A program made the position numbers and the translations under genes. The notes below the pieces were generated by a model, which was given only the letters and a program-made list of their open reading frames with translations, did not search any database and was not told the origin of the DNA. A stretch of DNA of 64,000 nt from Lichenibacterium dinghuense (lineage in GTDB: Bacteria; Pseudomonadota; Alphaproteobacteria; Rhizobiales; Beijerinckiaceae): positions 4,599,501 to 4,663,500 of the forward strand of contig NZ_JAJLMN010000001.1 of assembly GCF_021730615.1 (NCBI RefSeq). The letters are read 5' to 3'. Below, piece after piece: positions 54,589 through 63,522 of this stretch (positions are counted from its first letter, which is position 1; each line of letters opens with the position of its first letter).

Positions 54589-54990
54589 CTACTCGCCTTC
54601 CTCTTCGGTCTCGACCGGGGGCACGAGGCCTTCGAGGCCGCGCAGGAGGTCCTCCTCGGTCATGCGGTCGAACTGGATGTCGGGGCTGGCCTCCGGGTCG
54701 GCGAGGTTCTTCGCGGCCGACGGCGTCATGGCCGGCACGGCCTCGGGCTCGGGCTCGTCCACCTCGACGTGCTTCTGCAGCGAGTGGATCAGGTCCTCGC
54801 GCATGTCCTCGGGGGCGAAGCGCTCGTCGGCGATCTCGCGCAGGGCAATGACGGGGTTCTTGTCGTTGTCGCGGTCCACGGTGATCGGGGCGCCCGACGA
54901 GATGAGCCGGGCCCGGTGGCTCGCCAGCAGCACGAGGTCGAAGCGATTGTCGACCTTGTCGATGCAGTCTTCCACGGTGACGCGCGCCAT
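54589..54990 (-). CDS. rpoZ: RNA polymerase omega subunit
   Basis: A 133-residue omega subunit: [30 protein letters not shown], then [15 protein letters not shown], the classical N-terminal half. The acidic C-terminal tail (VETEEEGE) is alphaproteobacterial. Omega binds ppGpp in E. coli; its place directly before rsh fits cotranscription. Confidence 0.95.
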   Translation of the reverse strand: MARVTVEDCIDKVDNRFDLVLLASHRARLISSGAPITVDRDNDKNPVIALREIADERFAPEDMREDLIHSLQKHVEVDEPEPEAVPAMTPSAAKNLADPEASPDIQFDRMTEEDLLRGLEGLVPPVETEEEGE

Positions 54991-55371
54991 GGGGAGTTCC
55001 TTCGGCTGAGGATGGGAGGGTCTCGCGCTGCGGTAGCCCGCGGGGGCGCGCCGCGCAAGCCCGGCCCGTCGTTTTCCGCTTGACGTCCGCGATCCTTCGG
55101 CGCAGCCCGGCCGCGCGACGAGGAACAAGGCGCATGCGACACGGCGCCGCCGGAAAAAAGGCCGAGTCCGGGCGTGTCTGGTGCGGTGGACGCGCGGGCG
55201 CGCCGCGCTATAGATTTCCCAGCGATCGACGCAGCGGTTCGGCGGAGGGGGTGCTCCGCCGAAGGCGCCTCGACATCTCGCGGCCGCGCCCGACGGAGCC
55301 GGTGTCGGAGGCTTCGTCGCTTTCGGCCCCGGCGATCGATCACTACGACTGACCCGAAGAGCAACATCCGT
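54991..55371. other. Divergent intergenic region rpoZ/NYN gene with a strong hairpin
   Basis: This 381-base gap separates the divergent rpoZ and NYN starts and must hold both promoters. A perfect 10-base-pair hairpin TTCGGCGGAG-GGGGTG-CTCCGCCGAA is at 55238-55263, about 110 bases before the NYN ATG. CTATAG at 55208-55213 is a candidate -10 just upstream of it, placing the hairpin in the 5' leader. I see no convincing ORF or tRNA here. Confidence 0.55.
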
Positions 55372-55983
55372 ATGGCAGACCAAGAACGCACCGCCCTCTT
55401 CATCGACGGCGCCAACCTCTACGCGACCGCGAAGACGCTGGGTTTCGATATCGATTATAAGAAACTCCTGCGCGAATTCCAGAGCAAGGGGCGCCTCATC
55501 CGTGCGTTCTACTATACGGCGCTGGTCGAGGATCAGGAATATTCCTCGATCCGCCCGCTGATCGATTGGCTCGACTACAACGGCTACGCGGTGGTGACGA
55601 AGCCGACCAAGGAGTTCGTCGACTCCATGGGCCGCCGCAAGGTCAAGGGCAACATGGACATCGAGCTGGCGGTGGACGCCATGGAGATGGCCGAGAACCT
55701 CGACCACATGGTGCTGTTCTCGGGCGACGGCGACTTCCGCTCGCTCGTCGAGGCGGTGCAGCGCAAGGGCGTGCGCGTGTCCGTCGTGTCCACCGTCACG
55801 ACCCAGCCTCCGATGGTGGCGGACGAGCTCCGGCGGCAGGCCGACGAGTTCGTGGACCTCGTCCACCTGATCGCCCGGATCGGCCGCGACGGCGAGCGTC
55901 CCGAGCGCGCGCCGCGCGTCGAGCGCCGGCCCATCGCGCGCGAATACGTGCCCGCCCCGGAGGACGGCGGCGCGGCGCAGTGA
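55372..55983 (+). CDS. NYN domain protein (LabA/DUF88 family)
   Basis: A 203-residue PIN-like nuclease-fold protein: [27 protein letters not shown] (first Asp of the acidic site), [21 protein letters not shown] and [21 protein letters not shown] (further Asp residues), the standard NYN set. Family members are thought to cleave RNA. An Arg/Pro-rich tail follows. The stop overlaps the GTG of the downstream glycosylase. Confidence 0.9.
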   Translation: MADQERTALFIDGANLYATAKTLGFDIDYKKLLREFQSKGRLIRAFYYTALVEDQEYSSIRPLIDWLDYNGYAVVTKPTKEFVDSMGRRKVKGNMDIELAVDAMEMAENLDHMVLFSGDGDFRSLVEAVQRKGVRVSVVSTVTTQPPMVADELRRQADEFVDLVHLIARIGRDGERPERAPRVERRPIAREYVPAPEDGGAAQ

Positions 55984-56666
55984 CGTTCGGCGTCACACCG
56001 GCGCGGGTGGCCGCCATCGGCCCGGCCGAGCCGGCGCCCGACTGCCCGCTCTGCCCCCGCCTCGTCGCGTTCCGCGCGGCCTGCCGGGAGCGCGACCCCG
56101 CGGGCTACAACGCGCCGGTCCGGTCCTTCGGGCCGACCGGCGCGCGCCTGCTCGTCGTCGGGCTCGCGCCCGGGCGCGACGGCGCCAACCATTCCGGGCG
56201 CCCCTTCACGGGCGATTGGGCGGGCGACCTGCTCTACGAGACGCTGGACCTCACCGGCTTCGCGACGGGCCGCTATGAGGAGAGGCCCGACGACGGGCTG
56301 ACGCTGGTCGACTGCATGGTGACCAACGCGGTGCGCTGCGTGCCGCCCGCCAACAAGCCCGTGCCGGCCGAGATCGCCACATGCCGCGCCTTCCTGGTCG
56401 AGCGGATGGCGGGGCTGCCGGAGTTGCGCGCCGTGCTGGCGCTGGGGCGCATCGCGCACGAGAGCGTCGTGCGGGCCCTCAGGGCCAAGTTGTCCGCGGC
56501 GCCGTTCGGCCACGGCCGGAGCCACGACCTCGCGCTGGGCGGCCGCCCCCTGCGCGTCTTCGACAGCTACCACTGCTCGCGCTACAACACCAACACGGGC
56601 GTGCTGACGCCGGAGATGTTCCGCGCCGTCTTCGCGGAAGTTCGGGCCTTCGTCGACCGGGGCTGA
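55980..56666 (+). CDS. Uracil-DNA glycosylase, family 5 (UDGb) type
   Basis: A 228-residue [4Fe-4S] uracil-DNA glycosylase. Motif A is [20 protein letters not shown], fitting family 5; motif B is [11 protein letters not shown], where HPS is altered to HCS. Cluster Cys come from DCPLCPRL and [12 protein letters not shown]...CRAFL. GTG start overlaps the NYN stop (GTGA). It excises uracil and deaminated purines in family members. Confidence 0.88.
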   Translation: MTFGVTPARVAAIGPAEPAPDCPLCPRLVAFRAACRERDPAGYNAPVRSFGPTGARLLVVGLAPGRDGANHSGRPFTGDWAGDLLYETLDLTGFATGRYEERPDDGLTLVDCMVTNAVRCVPPANKPVPAEIATCRAFLVERMAGLPELRAVLALGRIAHESVVRALRAKLSAAPFGHGRSHDLALGGRPLRVFDSYHCSRYNTNTGVLTPEMFRAVFAEVRAFVDRG

Positions 56667-56670
56667 ACCG

Positions 56671-57147
56671 TCAGTCGCGGTTCCTGTCGCGCAGGAGCCG
56701 CGACTTCTCGCGGTTCCAGTCCCGCTCCTTCTCGGTCTCGCGCTTGTCGTGGAGCTTCTTGCCGCGCGCGACCGCGAGCGTCAGCTTCGCCAGCCCCTTG
56801 TGGTTGAAATACACGCGCAGCGGCACCAGCGTCATGCCCTCGCGCTCGACGCCCTGCTTCAGCTTGGCGATCTCGCGCGCTTTCATCAGGATCTTGCGCG
56901 GCCGCTTCGGCTCATGGTTGAAGCGGTTGCCGTGCCCGTATTCCGGGATCGTCGCGTTGATCAGGAACAGCTCGCCCTTCTCGGCCGAAGCATAGCTCTC
57001 GGCGATCGTCGCCTTGCCGGTGCGAAGGCTCTTCACCTCCGTGCCGGTGAGCATCAGACCCGCCTCGTAGACGTCGCCGATCTCGTAATTGTAGCGCGCC
57101 CGGCGGTTCTCGGACACGACCTTGTAGTTGCTCTCGTCCTTGGACAA
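56671..57147 (-). CDS. smpB: SsrA-binding protein SmpB
   Basis: A 158-residue tmRNA partner for ribosome rescue. Conserved parts: [40 protein letters not shown], then the basic C terminus [20 protein letters not shown] that mimics a codon-anticodon helix. The only start near the expected N terminus is TTG (57147). dapA is upstream. The ssrA gene is not in the window. Confidence 0.94.
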   Translation of the reverse strand: MSKDESNYKVVSENRRARYNYEIGDVYEAGLMLTGTEVKSLRTGKATIAESYASAEKGELFLINATIPEYGHGNRFNHEPKRPRKILMKAREIAKLKQGVEREGMTLVPLRVYFNHKGLAKLTLAVARGKKLHDKRETEKERDWNREKSRLLRDRNRD

Positions 57148-57173
57148 TGTCCGATCCGTTCTCGCTCGACCGC

Positions 57174-58064
57174 TCAGATATGGAGGTCGAGGCCGGCATG
57201 CGCCATGGCGGCGTCCATCAGGCTCCGCGCCGCCTGCGTCGCCGACACCATGGGCAGGCGCAGCTCGTCGCGCATCAGGCCCATGCGGCTCAGCGCGTAT
57301 TTCGGGCAGGCCGGGCTCGGCTCGGCGAACATGGCGGCGTGGAGCGGCACCAGGCGGTCCTGCAGCTCCAGCGCGGTCCGGTAGTCGCCGCCGAGCGCCG
57401 CCTCCTGGAGACGCGCGCAGAGCTTCGGCGCCACGTTGGCCGTGACCGAGATGCAGCCGTGGCCGCCCGCCGCGAGGTAGGCCAGCGCCGTCATGTCCTC
57501 GCCGGACAGCTGGATGAAGTCGGGCCCGAGCGCGTGGCGCTGGGTCGACACGCGGGCGAGGTTGCCGGTCGCGTCCTTCACGCCGGCGATGTTCGGCAGC
57601 TCGTAGAGCCGCTGCATGGTCTCCACCGTCATGTCGACGACCGAGCGCGGCGGGATGTTGTAGATGATGATCGGGATGCCGACCGCGTCGTTCACCGCCT
57701 TGAAGTGGCGGTACAGGCCCTCCTGGCTGGGCTTGTTGTAGTAGGGCGTCACGACCAGCACGGCGTCGGCGCCGGCGCGCTCGGCGTGGCGGGCGAGCGC
57801 GATGGCCTCGTGCGTGTTGTTGGAGCCCGCGCCCGCGATCACCGGCACGCGGCCGCGCGCTTCCCGGATGCAGACGTCGACGACGTGCATGTGCTCGTCG
57901 TGGCTCAGCGTCGGGCTCTCGCCGGTGGTGCCGCAGGGCACGAGGGCGTGCGAGCCCTGGCCGATCTGCCAGTCGACGAGGGCCCGGAACGCCGCCTCGT
58001 CGAAGCTCCCGTCCTTGAACGGGGTCACGAGCGCCGGGGCCGATCCCCTCAATGTCGCAGCCAT
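57174..58064 (-). CDS. dapA: 4-hydroxy-tetrahydrodipicolinate synthase DapA
   Basis: A 296-residue TIM-barrel aldolase of the lysine and diaminopimelate pathway that condenses pyruvate with aspartate semialdehyde. [14 protein letters not shown] holds the substrate-binding Thr pair, YNIPPRS the Tyr, and [11 protein letters not shown] the Schiff-base Lys. Length is normal. smpB follows by 26 bases. Confidence 0.95.
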   Translation of the reverse strand: MAATLRGSAPALVTPFKDGSFDEAAFRALVDWQIGQGSHALVPCGTTGESPTLSHDEHMHVVDVCIREARGRVPVIAGAGSNNTHEAIALARHAERAGADAVLVVTPYYNKPSQEGLYRHFKAVNDAVGIPIIIYNIPPRSVVDMTVETMQRLYELPNIAGVKDATGNLARVSTQRHALGPDFIQLSGEDMTALAYLAAGGHGCISVTANVAPKLCARLQEAALGGDYRTALELQDRLVPLHAAMFAEPSPACPKYALSRMGLMRDELRLPMVSATQAARSLMDAAMAHAGLDLHI

Positions 58065-58302
58065 GTCGTGCCTCGCGTGTCCGACGTTGAGTCCGAGCCC
58101 GGATCACCAGCCCCATGCACGCCGCATTTGGATGGCTGTTGAGGGCTCGGCCGGGTCTAGCGCGCCCGGGGGGGCGTGAAAAGACTTTTACCGAACTGTC
58201 GCGCGGAGCCTTCGGGCTCCCTCATGGTTTAGTTTTCGTAAAGCTCGCGCGTGCAGCATCGGCCGCATGACAGCGATCATCTCTCGTCACCCTGGTGAGT
58301 GC

Positions 58303-60636
58303 ATGGCGTATAGGGGTCTGCGTATCGCTCTGATGGCCGGCACCGGGTTGGCCCTCGCCGCCCTGGCCGTGCCGTCGGTGCGGCACGCGGTCGAGTCCGC
58401 GCCCCGGCGCTGGGCCGCCCACGGCACCGGGTCGGCGCGCCTCGCGCCGCCGCCCGGCCTCGACCTCGCCGCCCGCCGCCGCGACATCCGGACCGCGACG
58501 GTCCCGTCGAAGTCCTCGCTGCGGGCCGAACCCCTGGCGCCCGAGGCCGCCCAGGCCCTCGCTGAAGCCATGGCGAGCACGGCAACGGCCTCCCCGGCCG
58601 CCGCCGATCCGTCGGCCAAGACGCTCACGATCGGCGGCCACGGCTCGCCGACCGGCCTCGCCACGCCGGGCCCCGCGGCGGGGCCGTCCCAGCCGGGCAC
58701 GCCGACCGAGAACGGTGCGCCGCCCGGCCCCTCGATCGCCGACCACGATTCCGAGGCGCCGCTGCTCCGCCAGGCCGTCGACGCCTACCGCCGCAACGAC
58801 CTCGCCGGCGGCGACGCGGCGGCCCGCGGCCTGACCAACCCGCTCGCCCGGCTCACGGCGGAATGGGCGGCGGTGCGGCTCGACTCGCACCTCGTCGGCC
58901 TCGCGCGGCTCGACGCCTTCGGGCAGGCGCATCCCGACTGGCCGGCGCTCGCCTGGGTGCAGCGCCGCGCCGAGGAGGCCGTCGCGGCGACGCGCGACCC
59001 CGCCCTCATCGAGGCCCGCCTCGGCGCTTCCCCGCCGAAGACCACCGCGGGCCGCCTGGCGCTGGCCCAGGCCGAGCGGACGCTCGGCCACCCGGACGTC
59101 GCCGCCCGCCTCGCCCACGCGATGTGGCGCGACGACGACCTGTCGCCCTGGCAGGAGGCGACGCTCGCCCGCGACTTCGCCGACGTGATCGACCGCGAGG
59201 ACCACCGCATCCGCGCCGAGCATTTCCTCTATAAGGAGAAGGTCGCGCTCGGGCTGCGCGAGGCCGCGCTGGCGGGGCCGGACGTGGCGGCGCTCGCCAA
59301 GGCCCGCGCCGCGGTGATCGGCAATTCCGCGCTGTCCGAGTCCGCGCTGGCGGCGGTGCCGAAGGCGCTGCAGTCGGACCCACTCGCCATCTTCTCCCGC
59401 GTGCAGCGCCTGCGCCGCCAGAACCGCGCCGAGGAGGCCGCCGACCTCATCCTGACCGCCCCGCGCGACGCGCGCGTGGTCGACGGCGACGAGTGGTGGA
59501 CCGAGCGGCGCATCGTGATCCGCAAGCTCCTCGACCTCGGCGACCCGAAGAAGGCGCTCCAGCTTTGCGCCGACATCGGCGAGGCCGGCACGGCCTCCAG
59601 GATCGAGGCGGCCTTCCACGCGGGCTGGATCGCGCTGCGCTTCCTGCAGGACCCGAGGGCGGCCGCCCCGCAGTTCGACACCATCGCCCGGCTCGCCGAG
59701 ACGCCGATCTCGAAGAGCCGCGCCGCCTACTGGCAGGGCCGCACCGCGGAAGCGCTGGGGCAGGGCGACGAGGCCGAGCGGCGCTACGCCGAGGCGGCGC
59801 GCTATTCCATCACCTTCTACGGGCAGCTCGCCGCGGCGCGTCTCGGGCGGACCGATCTGGAGCTGCACGAGGCGCCCTCCGCCACGGGCGACGTGCGCAG
59901 CGACGCCGTCAAGGTCGCCGACTACCTCTACGCGCTCGGCGCGCGCGACGTCGCGCTGCCGCTGGCCCTCGACATCGGCAAGGCCGAGCCGTCCGACGCG
60001 CAGGTGGGGGCGCTCGGCGATGTGCTGGAGCGCAACCGCGACGCCCGCACCACGCTCACGGTCGGCAAGGCGGCGACGCAGCGCGGGCTCGCGGTGGACG
60101 ACGCGGCCTTCCCGACCTTCGGCATCCCGAACTTCAACCCGCTGCCGGGCTCGGCCGATCTCAGCGTGGTCTACGCCATCGCCCGCCAGGAGAGCGAGTT
60201 CGACCAGCGCTCGTTGTCCTCGGCCGGCGCCAAGGGGCTGATGCAGATGATCTCGTCGACGGCGCGCACCACGGCGAACCGCGCCGGCGTTGCCTACGAC
60301 GACGGGCGCCTGTCGAGCGACCCGGCCTTCAACGCCCAGCTCGGCGCCGCCCACCTCGGCACGCTGCTGGGCGAGCAGAACGGCTCCTTCGTGCTGACCT
60401 TCGCGGCCTACAACGCGGGCGGCAAGGCGGTGCACGACTGGATCGCCGCCTACGGAGACCCCCGCCGGCCCGGCATCGACGTTGTCGACTGGATCGAGCG
60501 CATCCCCTATTCCGAGACGCGCAACTACGTGCAGCGCGTGATGGAGAACCTGCAGGTCTACCGGGCCAAGCTCGGCCGGCCGCCGATGCTGCTGGTCGGC
60601 GCCGAGCCGCCGCCGCCGATCCGCAAGGGCACCTGA
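58303..60636 (+). CDS. Soluble lytic murein transglycosylase (Slt-type)
   Basis: A periplasmic peptidoglycan-cleaving enzyme of 777 residues. Signal-like N terminus (GLRIALMAGTGLALAALAVPSV), long Ala/Pro-rich linker, a superhelical U-shaped domain of about 380 residues (NPLARLTAEWAAVRL, FGQAHPDWPALAW, ARAAYWQGRTAEALGQ) and the SLT domain: ARQESEFDQRSLSSAGAKGLMQMI (catalytic Glu in QESEF) and YNAGGKAVHDW. A start at ATG 58267 would add 12 residues; I prefer 58303 before the signal. Confidence 0.9.
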   Translation: MAYRGLRIALMAGTGLALAALAVPSVRHAVESAPRRWAAHGTGSARLAPPPGLDLAARRRDIRTATVPSKSSLRAEPLAPEAAQALAEAMASTATASPAAADPSAKTLTIGGHGSPTGLATPGPAAGPSQPGTPTENGAPPGPSIADHDSEAPLLRQAVDAYRRNDLAGGDAAARGLTNPLARLTAEWAAVRLDSHLVGLARLDAFGQAHPDWPALAWVQRRAEEAVAATRDPALIEARLGASPPKTTAGRLALAQAERTLGHPDVAARLAHAMWRDDDLSPWQEATLARDFADVIDREDHRIRAEHFLYKEKVALGLREAALAGPDVAALAKARAAVIGNSALSESALAAVPKALQSDPLAIFSRVQRLRRQNRAEEAADLILTAPRDARVVDGDEWWTERRIVIRKLLDLGDPKKALQLCADIGEAGTASRIEAAFHAGWIALRFLQDPRAAAPQFDTIARLAETPISKSRAAYWQGRTAEALGQGDEAERRYAEAARYSITFYGQLAAARLGRTDLELHEAPSATGDVRSDAVKVADYLYALGARDVALPLALDIGKAEPSDAQVGALGDVLERNRDARTTLTVGKAATQRGLAVDDAAFPTFGIPNFNPLPGSADLSVVYAIARQESEFDQRSLSSAGAKGLMQMISSTARTTANRAGVAYDDGRLSSDPAFNAQLGAAHLGTLLGEQNGSFVLTFAAYNAGGKAVHDWIAAYGDPRRPGIDVVDWIERIPYSETRNYVQRVMENLQVYRAKLGRPPMLLVGAEPPPPIRKGT

Positions 60637-60718
60637 TCGGGGGTTCAAGGGCCTTGGCCCTCGGCGGGGCATGGGGCGGACCCCCGGGGGGAGGACGCTT
60701 CGCGGATCGCCCTTTCCG

Positions 60719-60844
60719 CCGTCATGGCGAGCGGAGCGAAGCAACCCAGCCGACGCGTTCAGGACACGTCGCGCCACGGATGACACGCGCATCCGCAATG
60801 GCTCACGACCGTCCTGGGTCGCTTCGCTCCGCTCGCGATGACGG
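60719..60844. repeat. Dispersed-type inverted repeat between slt and hydrolase genes
   Basis: A 31-base arm at 60719-60749 (GTCATGGCGAGCGGAGCGAAGC...) is repeated in reverse complement at 60814-60844 with two mismatches, about 65 bases apart. The core GCGAGCGGAGCGAAGC is of the REP-like type dispersed in many alphaproteobacterial genomes. It has no coding potential. The 251-base gap holds little else apart from this element and the promoter of the next gene. Confidence 0.75.
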
Positions 60845-60887
60845 CTGAAGGCTCACGTCTTCGCATCGGAGCTTTTCGGGGAGAACC

Positions 60888-61793
60888 ATGACCGACGTCG
60901 CCGACCGCTTCGCCACCAGCTCCGACGGCCTCCGCCTCCACTACCGCGACGTCGGCCGGGGCGCCGCCGGCGCGCTGCCGGTCGTGTGCCTGCCGGGGCT
61001 CACCCGCACGGCCGCGGACTTCGAGGTTCTGGCCGCCCACCTCGCCGGCGGCGGCGCGGACGGCCCGCCGCGGCGCGTGCTCTCCCTCGACTACCGCGGG
61101 CGCGGCGGCTCGGACCACGACCCCGACCCCTCGCACTACAGCGTGCCCGTCGAGGCCGGCGACGTGCTGGCGGTTCTGCACGACGCGGGCGTTCCGGAGG
61201 CCGTCTTCGTCGGCACGTCGCGCGGCGGCCTCATCACCATGGTGCTGTCGACCGTGCGGCCCGAGATGATCCGGGGCGCCGTGCTGAACGACATCGGCCC
61301 GGTGCTGGAGCCGGCGGGACTGGAGCGCATCCGCGGCTACGTGGGCCGCCTGCCGCCGCCGCGGGACTGGGACGACGCGGTCCGCACGATCAAGGGCTAC
61401 GCCGGCCCGCAGTTCCCCGGCCTGTCGGAGGCCGACTGGCTCCACTTCGCCCGCACCACCTACGCGGAGCGGGACGGGACCCTGGTGGGCCGCTACGACC
61501 CGGCGCTCGTCGAGGCGCTGCGCGCGCTCGACCCCGCCGCGCCGCTCCCGACGCTGTGGCCGCAGTTCGATGGCCTCGCGGGCGTGCCGGTGCTGGTGGT
61601 GCGCGGCGCCTGCACCGACCTCCTGTCCGAGGCGACCGCGGCCGAGATGGTGCGCCGCCACCCCGACTGCGCGCCGCTGACCGTGCCGGGCCAGGGCCAC
61701 GCGCCGCTGCTGATAGACGCCCCCACGCTGGCGCGCATCGCGGCCTTCGCGTCGCGCTGCGACGGCGCGCCGCCCGCGCCGCCGCTCCGCTGA
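60888..61793 (+). CDS. Alpha/beta hydrolase
   Basis: A 301-residue alpha/beta hydrolase. It has an N-terminal GLRLHYRDVG strand, VVCLPGLTR (oxyanion), LDYRGRGGSD, nucleophile elbow GTSRGG with Ser, a cap region (RGYVGRLPPPRDWDD) and the C-terminal catalytic His in PGQGHAPLL. This is a broad esterase/epoxide-hydrolase-like family; the substrate is unknown. It stands alone next to hemC. Confidence 0.86.
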   Translation: MTDVADRFATSSDGLRLHYRDVGRGAAGALPVVCLPGLTRTAADFEVLAAHLAGGGADGPPRRVLSLDYRGRGGSDHDPDPSHYSVPVEAGDVLAVLHDAGVPEAVFVGTSRGGLITMVLSTVRPEMIRGAVLNDIGPVLEPAGLERIRGYVGRLPPPRDWDDAVRTIKGYAGPQFPGLSEADWLHFARTTYAERDGTLVGRYDPALVEALRALDPAAPLPTLWPQFDGLAGVPVLVVRGACTDLLSEATAAEMVRRHPDCAPLTVPGQGHAPLLIDAPTLARIAAFASRCDGAPPAPPLR

Positions 61794-61877
61794 GGCCGGG
61801 TCGCGGCCGGCCGCAGGCTTCCGCGCCGCCGCGGCCCTCCCTATAAGGGGCGGATCGGCGAAGGGAGCGCAGGCGGG

Positions 61878-62822
61878 ATGGCGGCTGAGGGGATGGTGCT
61901 GAGGCTCGGCACGCGGGGCAGCCCCCTGGCGCTCGCCCAGGCCCACGAGGCGCGCGGGCGGCTCTGCGCGGCGCACGGCTGGCCGGAGCACCGCGTCGAG
62001 ATCGTGGTGATCAAGACCACCGGCGACGCCATCCAGGACCGCGCCCTGTCGGAGGCCGGCGGCAAGGGGCTCTTCACAAAGGAGCTCGACCTCGCGCTGA
62101 TGGCGGGGGACATAGAGATCGCCGTGCATTCCGCCAAGGACCTGCCGACGCACCTGCCCGACGCGGTCGCGCTGTCGGGCTTCCTGCCGCGCGAGGACGT
62201 GCGCGACGCCTTCATCGCGCGCGACGGCGGCACGATCGCCGACCTGCCGCGCGGCGCGGTCGTGGGCTCCGCCTCGCTGCGGCGCCAGGCGCAGATCCGG
62301 CGGTTGCGGCCCGACCTCGACGTGCGGCTGCTGCGCGGCAACGTGCAGACGCGCCTGCGCAAGGTCGACGCCGGCGAATACCACGCCACCATCCTCGCCA
62401 TGGCGGGGCTGAAGCGGCTCGGGCTGACGGAGCGCGTCACCGAGCAACTGGCCCTGCACGACTTTCTCCCCGCCGTGGGGCAGGGCGCCATCGCGATCAC
62501 GGCGCGGACGGGCGACGCCGCCACGGCGGACGCGCTCGCGCCGATCCTCGACCGCGCCACCGGGCTGGCGCTCGCCGCCGAGCGGGCCTTCCTCCTCGTG
62601 CTCGACGGCTCCTGCCGCACGCCGATCGCCGGCCACGCCACCGTGCGGGACGGGCACATCCTGTTCCGCGGGCAGGTGCTGGCCGCCGACGGGTCGGAGT
62701 CGGTCGAGACCGTGACGGACGGCCCGGACGCCGCCGCCGAGACGGTCGGGCGCGCCGCGGGCCGCGATCTCCTCGCCCGCGCGCCGGCGCACCTCCTCGC
62801 GGCCTTCCGCGGCGCGCATTGA
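61878..62822 (+). CDS. hemC: Hydroxymethylbilane synthase (porphobilinogen deaminase)
   Basis: A 314-residue tetrapyrrole enzyme that links four porphobilinogen units. RLGTRGSPLALAQAHE is the N terminus; HSAKDLPTHLP, LRGNVQTRLRKVD and the cofactor Cys in LDGSCRTPIAGHA are visible. It feeds haem and, with the photosynthesis cluster here, bacteriochlorophyll. hemD follows after 4 bases. A single ATG-proximal start near GGCGGG is chosen. Confidence 0.96.
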   Translation: MAAEGMVLRLGTRGSPLALAQAHEARGRLCAAHGWPEHRVEIVVIKTTGDAIQDRALSEAGGKGLFTKELDLALMAGDIEIAVHSAKDLPTHLPDAVALSGFLPREDVRDAFIARDGGTIADLPRGAVVGSASLRRQAQIRRLRPDLDVRLLRGNVQTRLRKVDAGEYHATILAMAGLKRLGLTERVTEQLALHDFLPAVGQGAIAITARTGDAATADALAPILDRATGLALAAERAFLLVLDGSCRTPIAGHATVRDGHILFRGQVLAADGSESVETVTDGPDAAAETVGRAAGRDLLARAPAHLLAAFRGAH

Positions 62823-62826
62823 CCCC

Positions 62827-63522
62827 GTGCGCGTCCTCGTCACCCGCGCCGACCCCGACGCCGAGCGGACCGCCGAGGCCCTGGCGCGGCTCGGCCACGA
62901 GGCTGTGCGGGCGCCCGTGACGGTCGTCGGCCGCACCGGGGCCGCGCTGCCCGGCGGCCGCTGCGACGCGGTGGCGGCGACGAGCCACCACGCCTTCGCG
63001 GCCGACGACGGCGTGGAGCGCGGCCTACCCGTCTTCGCCGTGGGGTCGCGCACCGCAGCGGCGGCGCGGGCGGCCGGCTTCACGGACGTGCGAATCGGCA
63101 CCGGCGACGCGTCGGGCCTCGCGGCTCTGCTGCGCCTGACGCTGCCCCGGCCCGCGCGCCTGCTCTACCTCGCCGGGCGCGACCGCAAACCCGTGCTGGA
63201 GGACGCGCTGGTGGCGGCCGGATACGGGGTCGCCGTCGCCGAGGTTTACGCCGCCGAGCCCGCCGCATCTTGGCCAGAGCCCGCCGTGGCCGCCCTGCGC
63301 TCCGGCGCGGTCGGGGCCGCGCTGCATTATTCGCGGCGCAGCGCCGCGCTGGCGATGGCGCTCGCCGACGCGGCCGGCGCCGGTGACGCCTTCCTCCGCC
63401 TCCGCCACCTGTGCCTGTCGGCCGACGCCGCCGAACCCCTGCGCGACCGCGGCGCGGGGATCGAGGTCGCGAACCGCCCTGACGAGGACGCGTTGCTGGC
63501 CCTCCTGGCGGGCGCGGCGTGA
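62827..63522 (+). CDS. hemD: Uroporphyrinogen-III synthase
   Basis: A 231-residue enzyme that cyclises hydroxymethylbilane with D-ring inversion. The family is weakly conserved; VLVTRADPDAERTAEAL, VFAVGSRTAAAARAAGF, LLYLAGRDRKP and ALHYSRRSA fit HemD. Position right after hemC supports it. GTG start. Its stop overlaps the next gene's GTG (GTGA). Confidence 0.9.
   Translation: MRVLVTRADPDAERTAEALARLGHEAVRAPVTVVGRTGAALPGGRCDAVAATSHHAFAADDGVERGLPVFAVGSRTAAAARAAGFTDVRIGTGDASGLAALLRLTLPRPARLLYLAGRDRKPVLEDALVAAGYGVAVAEVYAAEPAASWPEPAVAALRSGAVGAALHYSRRSAALAMALADAAGAGDAFLRLRHLCLSADAAEPLRDRGAGIEVANRPDEDALLALLAGAA

Noticed and set aside
58222-60798. An 858-codon reverse-strand open frame opposite the lytic transglycosylase.
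   Set aside because: Antisense shadow of a gene with a clear SLT domain; no recognisable motif in the reverse reading.
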